DNA of 64,000 nucleotides from Aerococcus kribbianus. Its GTDB lineage: Bacteria > Bacillota > Bacilli > Lactobacillales > Aerococcaceae. Both the position numbers and the translations under genes were made by a program. Of this stretch, positions 60,888 to 64,000 are shown one piece after another. Location: NCBI RefSeq assembly GCF_026805545.1, contig NZ_JAPRFR010000002.1:124001-188000 (forward strand), written 5' to 3'. The notes below the pieces were generated by a model that was not told where the DNA came from, did no database searches, and saw nothing but the letters and a program-made list of their open reading frames with translations. Each line of letters opens with the position of its first letter. Within the stretch, counting starts at the first letter, position 1.

Positions 60888-60970
60888 AGGACACCGCCTT
60901 TCCTAATGAGCTCATAAATAATGACTGAGTAAGGAAGGCGAGCTAAGTTAGAAATCCAATCTAGATGCAC
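60884..60970 (-). CDS. Possible 28-codon ORF (hydrophobic, basic end)
   Basis: From a GTG with no clear ribosome site: HLDWISNLARLPYSVIIYEL followed by IRKGGVL and TGA, the stop overlapping the next ATG (ATGA-type coupling). The amphipathic composition looks protein-like, so this may instead be the end of a decayed longer gene. Confidence 0.25.
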   Translation of the reverse strand: MHLDWISNLARLPYSVIIYELIRKGGVL

Positions 60971-61000
60971 TAAATTAGCTAGCGATAATGAGGTCTGCCC

Positions 61001-61129
61001 CTAAAATTTATACATGAACAGACAAAAATAGACTATGGCAAGGCATAGTCTACACGTCTCTATAAAATGATAGGGAAAGGCATAGCTGATAGTAAGACAC
61101 TCCAATGCGTTAGTAAACATGGACTTCAC
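61001..61129 (-). CDS. Hypothetical 42-residue peptide behind a strong promoter
   Basis: GTG at 61127-61129 with AAGGAGGGG and a 6-nt spacer, about 40 nt after a good promoter. The peptide starts MKSMFTNALECL and ends with a cysteine/aromatic-rich hydrophobic run (LCLAIVYFCLFMYKF). A 9-bp hairpin with a T-run lies inside the coding part. It could be a leader peptide of an attenuated unit, a type I toxin-like peptide, or a remnant. No family recognised. Confidence 0.4.
   Translation of the reverse strand: MKSMFTNALECLTISYAFPYHFIETCRLCLAIVYFCLFMYKF
61023..61052 (-). terminator. Internal terminator/attenuator hairpin in the 42-codon ORF
   Basis: TAGACTATG/CATAGTCTA (61029-61037 with 61044-61052), 6-nt loop, then TTTTTG on the minus strand. 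It overlaps codons 27-35 of the ORF, the layout expected for ribosome-dependent attenuation. Confidence 0.6.
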
Positions 61130-61166
61130 TATCTTCCCCTCCTTAATCGTCACTATCTATACATAA

Positions 61167-61195
61167 ATTATAGCATGGTCCGACAAGAATACCAA
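61167..61195 (-). promoter_or_regulatory. Promoter of the tiny-ORF unit
   Basis: Minus strand TTGGTA (61190-61195), 17-nt spacer, TATAAT (61167-61172) with TGC extension. It lies 33-61 bp past the cutC stop. Confidence 0.7.
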
Positions 61196-61227
61196 TTATT
61201 TTACTATTGCGGTAAATGTTTTATAGA

Positions 61228-61860
61228 TTAAACAATCTGGCTACCATGGTATTCTGCAGCAGCAATAACCTGGTCAATGGCTTGTAAATTATCGCGGTGA
61301 ATACCGCCTCCTGGCATAATGGTGATACGATTGTTAGCATAGTCAATAAGTTCCAACAAACGGTTATGATTAGCTAAAATATCGCTCCCAGAAGGCCCCC
61401 CGTGAGTGAGAATCCGCGCAAAACCGCTATCCACTAGAAAATCCAAAGTTTTAAATTGCTTGTCATAAGATATCTGATCAAAAGCCATATGAAAAACCAT
61501 TTCAATATCGTGAGCTCGGCAAAAAGCTGCAATCTTACTAACAAATTCACGGTCAAGGTCATCGCCTTGCAAGGCACCAACCGCAATGCTACGAACCCCT
61601 AAATCAGCCATCATTTGCAAATCAGTCCACATTATCGCCTTGTCATCAGAAGTATAATTGAAGTCTCCTCCACGATTACGTAACATAGCAACAATAGCTA
61701 AGGGATGGGCTTGGCTATAGGCTAAGCTATGTTTTAACACTCCATAAGATGGTGTGGTTCCACCTACTGCTAGATTATCACATAATTCCACACGTTGGGC
61801 GCCACTAGCCAGTTTCTCAGGGATATCAGTAAAATTCTCTACACATGCTTCTAATAACAC
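61228..61860 (-). CDS. cutC: CutC family protein
   Basis: TIM-barrel protein once linked to copper tolerance; its true reaction is not established. 210 residues, the Firmicute length: LLEACVENFTDIPEKLASGA, RVELCDNLAVGGTTPSYGVL, IAVGALQGDDLDREFV, ILTHGGPSGSDILANHNRL and ITIMPGGGIHRDNL. The start is GTG after AAGGAGGGAAATTAG. It is downstream of a dehydrogenase and a sugar isomerase on the same strand, so a sugar-related role is as likely as copper. Confidence 0.93.
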   Translation of the reverse strand: MLLEACVENFTDIPEKLASGAQRVELCDNLAVGGTTPSYGVLKHSLAYSQAHPLAIVAMLRNRGGDFNYTSDDKAIMWTDLQMMADLGVRSIAVGALQGDDLDREFVSKIAAFCRAHDIEMVFHMAFDQISYDKQFKTLDFLVDSGFARILTHGGPSGSDILANHNRLLELIDYANNRITIMPGGGIHRDNLQAIDQVIAAAEYHGSQIV

Positions 61861-61978
61861 CTAATTTCCCTCCTTCATTCATAGAGTATTGGCCTTCTAT
61901 GAAATTTGTTCGCCAGCTTTCTAAGATTCACCTATTTTAGCACACCTAATCAGAAGAATGAAGGCAGAGCATTAATTC

Positions 61979-62977
61979 TTAAGCCATCGTCGAATAACTT
62001 TCTTCTGTGATTTCATAAGTCAATTTTCCTTGATCTAAATAGTTTTTCGCTTCATCCGCCATGGCTTGTCCCATCCGTGCCAACTCATTACCTAGAGAAC
62101 CAGCGATATGTGGCGTTAGAACGACATTCTGCATTTCATATAGGGGTGAACTTTCGGGTAAGGGTTCTTCAACTGTGACATCTAATATTGATGTCAAGTC
62201 AGGGCGGTCTGTCATGACTTGAATCAAGGCAGCTTCGTCGACTACTTTTCCGCGTGAGGTATTGATAAATGTCGCATGGTCACGCATAGAGGCTAATAAT
62301 TGTCCTGTCACCATATGCTCTGTTGCTGGTAATAAAGGCGCATGCAGACTAACCACTTGGCATTGAGCAAAAATATCTTCCAAAGAAGCCAATTGAGCAT
62401 CATAGTCGGTTAAGTCTGCTTGGCTGATGGTAGGATCATAAACCATAATATCCATATCAAAGTGCTGTAAGTGTCGGCAAACTAGACGACCAATTTGACT
62501 AAAGGAAACAATGCCCACCTTTTCCTTATAAGCACCATTGGTTTTTTGATGAATGTCAGCAAAATCATGATGACTTTCGTAATAGCGGTGGCTCGTCCAT
62601 CCATTTTTTAAACTATACAAGATTTGACTAAGGGTAAACTCAGCCACAGGAATAGCATTCATCTGATTGGCTGTTGTCACGCGAATATCCCTCTCCCAGA
62701 CTACAGGGGTTAGAATAGATTTCATAGTACCCGCACCATAATAAATCACTTCTAAATTAGGGAAATAAGCCAAATTTTTAGCATTAAGTTCAAATAAACC
62801 CCATGACCCGAAAATAGCGGTCACATCTTGCAATTAGTCAGCGTATTGGTCTAGCTCTTCTTCTTGGCCAATAGTAAAGGGCTTCAATTCATAACTTTCT
62901 TGAATTGCTTCCTTCACTTGCTCGGTATAAATTTTATCAACAAATTTAGGTGTCATAGCAATGATTGCTGCACTCAT
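61979..62977 (-). pseudogene. 2-hydroxyacid dehydrogenase interrupted by an in-frame TAA
   Basis: Full frame from the ATG at 62977 (AAGGAG upstream) has 332 sense codons plus one internal stop, TAA at 62834-62836 (codon 48), between YAD and LQDVTAIFGSWG. Downstream the D-2-hydroxyacid dehydrogenase fold is complete: VGIVSFSQIGRLVCRHLQ in the NAD loop (SFSQIG instead of GxGxxG), INTSRGKVVDEAAL with the catalytic Arg, the Glu near DVTVEEPLPE, and the His in VVLTPHIAGS. A restart at TTG 62833 would give 284 residues lacking part of the substrate domain and has no ribosome site. CAA to TAA is the simplest cause. Confidence 0.8.
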
Positions 62978-63717
62978 TATAAGTTCTCCTTCCATTCCTT
63001 TAATGTATCAACATCAGCTTCAAACTGGTCAACCGAATCATCCTTAACAAACTCCAAGAAATAATTTCTTGGGCTAGTTTTTAAAAGATTCAAGTACCCT
63101 AGCCATTCGTTTTCCCCTTCAGCTAAACTAAAACGGTTGTGATAATCCTCCCATTGAAAGACATGGACATTAGATACATATGGCAATAAATCGTCAAGCG
63201 AATGGGTGCGTTGGTCTACCGTCAAGTTTTCTGCCGGTTGCCAGTAGAGATAAACATTATCACATGCAATAGCTTGGATTAATTTTTGGGCATTTTCAGG
63301 GCTATCCGTCAAAGTCCCTTGGTGGTATTCAATCCCTAAATTGAGGCCAGCTTTCTGACAAAGTTTAGCCAGTTCTTTGGCGGCAAGAACAACTTTATGT
63401 CTGTAGTCTTCACTAGCATCCGCCGTCGCATATTTACCCGCCCAAACTCTAATATTAGTAGCATTTAAAGCTAAAGCGGTAGCAATTAGCTGAGAAAAAT
63501 TATTATCTTCAGCCAAAAATAAATAAGACCCATAAGAAGTATAGCTAATACCGTATTCCTGGCTTTTCTTGGCTACTTTTTCAGCTATTTCAAGGTCTCC
63601 TAAAGGCACATGTGCATCCCCTGCCCATTCAATCGCTCTTAAGTCATTCTTTTCCATTAATTTTAAAATGTCATCCACCGATAAATGTCTAAAAGTTGCA
63701 GTATTTAAGCCAATCAT
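62977..63717 (-). CDS. Sugar phosphate isomerase/epimerase (AP-endonuclease-2 TIM barrel)
   Basis: 246 residues, TIM barrel of the xylose-isomerase-like family: MIGLNTATFRHLSVDDILKL, LRAIEWAGDAHVPL, NIRVWAGKYATADA, and metal-ligand segments LNLGIEYHQGTLTD and YFLEFVKDDS. Probably acts on a sugar or sugar acid; partner of the dehydrogenase whose ATG overlaps its stop by one base (TAATG). The start is the ATG at 63717 after AGGAGGTTAATTG; a TTG one codon earlier is less likely. First gene of an isomerase-dehydrogenase unit; cutC lies 118 bp past the dehydrogenase stop. Confidence 0.85.
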   Translation of the reverse strand: MIGLNTATFRHLSVDDILKLMEKNDLRAIEWAGDAHVPLGDLEIAEKVAKKSQEYGISYTSYGSYLFLAEDNNFSQLIATALALNATNIRVWAGKYATADASEDYRHKVVLAAKELAKLCQKAGLNLGIEYHQGTLTDSPENAQKLIQAIACDNVYLYWQPAENLTVDQRTHSLDDLLPYVSNVHVFQWEDYHNRFSLAEGENEWLGYLNLLKTSPRNYFLEFVKDDSVDQFEADVDTLKEWKENL

Positions 63718-63720
63718 CAA

Positions 63721-63976
63721 TTAACCTCCTATTACTATAAAACAAAAAGTTAAAACACTCGTCATAATACAGGTAATTACAGTTTGGTCATGCTCATTGT
63801 TACACATAATAAGTCAATCTTCAACGCGAAAACTTCTAATAATAAAATACTGAAAATAATTGCGAAATTTGTAAAAAATAGCAATAGACGAAATCATGAT
63901 TTTTATTGTATCAAATATCGACACTATGAAAATTTTAGTGAGTAATAGGTAGTGATATATTGAGGGTGCAATAAAA
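63721..63976. promoter_or_regulatory. Intergenic, AT-rich divergent control region
   Basis: About 255 bp without a gene. On the minus strand TATTAT with TGACC-like -35 lies about 45 nt before the isomerase. I see no clear operator or riboswitch. Confidence 0.3.
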
Positions 63977-64000
63977 TTGTTAAAACCAGACACCTTAAAC
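63977..64000 (+). CDS. Possible start of a divergent gene, cut by window end
   Basis: GAGGGTG, then a TTG opening eight codons (LLKPDTLN) to the window edge. A regulator of the isomerase unit would fit this place, but 24 bases are not enough to tell. Confidence 0.25.

Overview
The window is a dense, low-GC Gram-positive chromosome segment. I place it in Lactobacillales, most likely an Aerococcus or close relative. The evidence is the gene content (Gls24/Asp23-AmaP, DnaI/DnaB, EcsAB-Hit-PrsA-YhaMNO and CcrZ-TrmB neighbourhoods), YSIRK/LPXTG surface proteins, a Thr T-box and strong AGGAGG ribosome sites. Species is an inference and was not tested. No phage, transposase, CRISPR array, tRNA or rRNA was found.

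Layout. 1-775: start of a methionine-importer ATPase, cut by the window edge. 0.9-4.8 kb: thrS with a T-box, then infC-rpmI-rplT with an L20-type leader attenuator and an ATC start for infC. 4.8-6.1 kb: amaP/DUF2273/asp23 envelope-stress operon. 6.3-13.9 kb: replication and repair genes (nrdR-dnaB-dnaI; MaoC-like-polA-mutM-coaE). 14-19.2 kb: phosphatase, reductase-like protein, second Asp23 paralogue, folC, pepF. 19.4-34.4 kb: two very large cell-wall proteins. One is a 3081-residue YSIRK protein with 819-bp Ig/calcium-linker repeats and duplicated G5-like domains. The other is a collagen-like MSCRAMM whose signal peptide is separated from its body by an in-frame TGA. 34.6-41.8 kb: nucleoid protein, alkaline phosphatase without an export signal, membrane-anchored phospholipase-D-like protein, and a sugar kinase/nucleotidyltransferase pair beside galU. 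41.9-44.7 kb: ytpR-(unknown basic protein)-murC with a leader attenuator. 45.2-59.5 kb: trmB-ccrZ-ecsB-ecsA, divergent hit-ytxH-prsA, then yhaM-yhaN-yhaO, yheA-like, class A PBP, trmL. 59.7-63.7 kb: GNAT gene, a repeat-rich 1-kb island with a set of tiny ORFs, cutC, a broken 2-hydroxyacid dehydrogenase and a sugar isomerase/epimerase.

The most unusual signal is a family of about 130-bp intergenic elements (961-1083, 37081-37215, 45136-45195, 60268-60713). Their nested stems are kept by compensatory base changes between copies. Three of them sit between a stop codon and that gene's terminator, in the gene's own orientation. Also notable are a promoter-led group of tiny ORFs with an internal terminator hairpin (60731-61195) and two in-frame stop codons in otherwise open genes (34343-34345 and 62834-62836). 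Both stops could be C-to-T changes.
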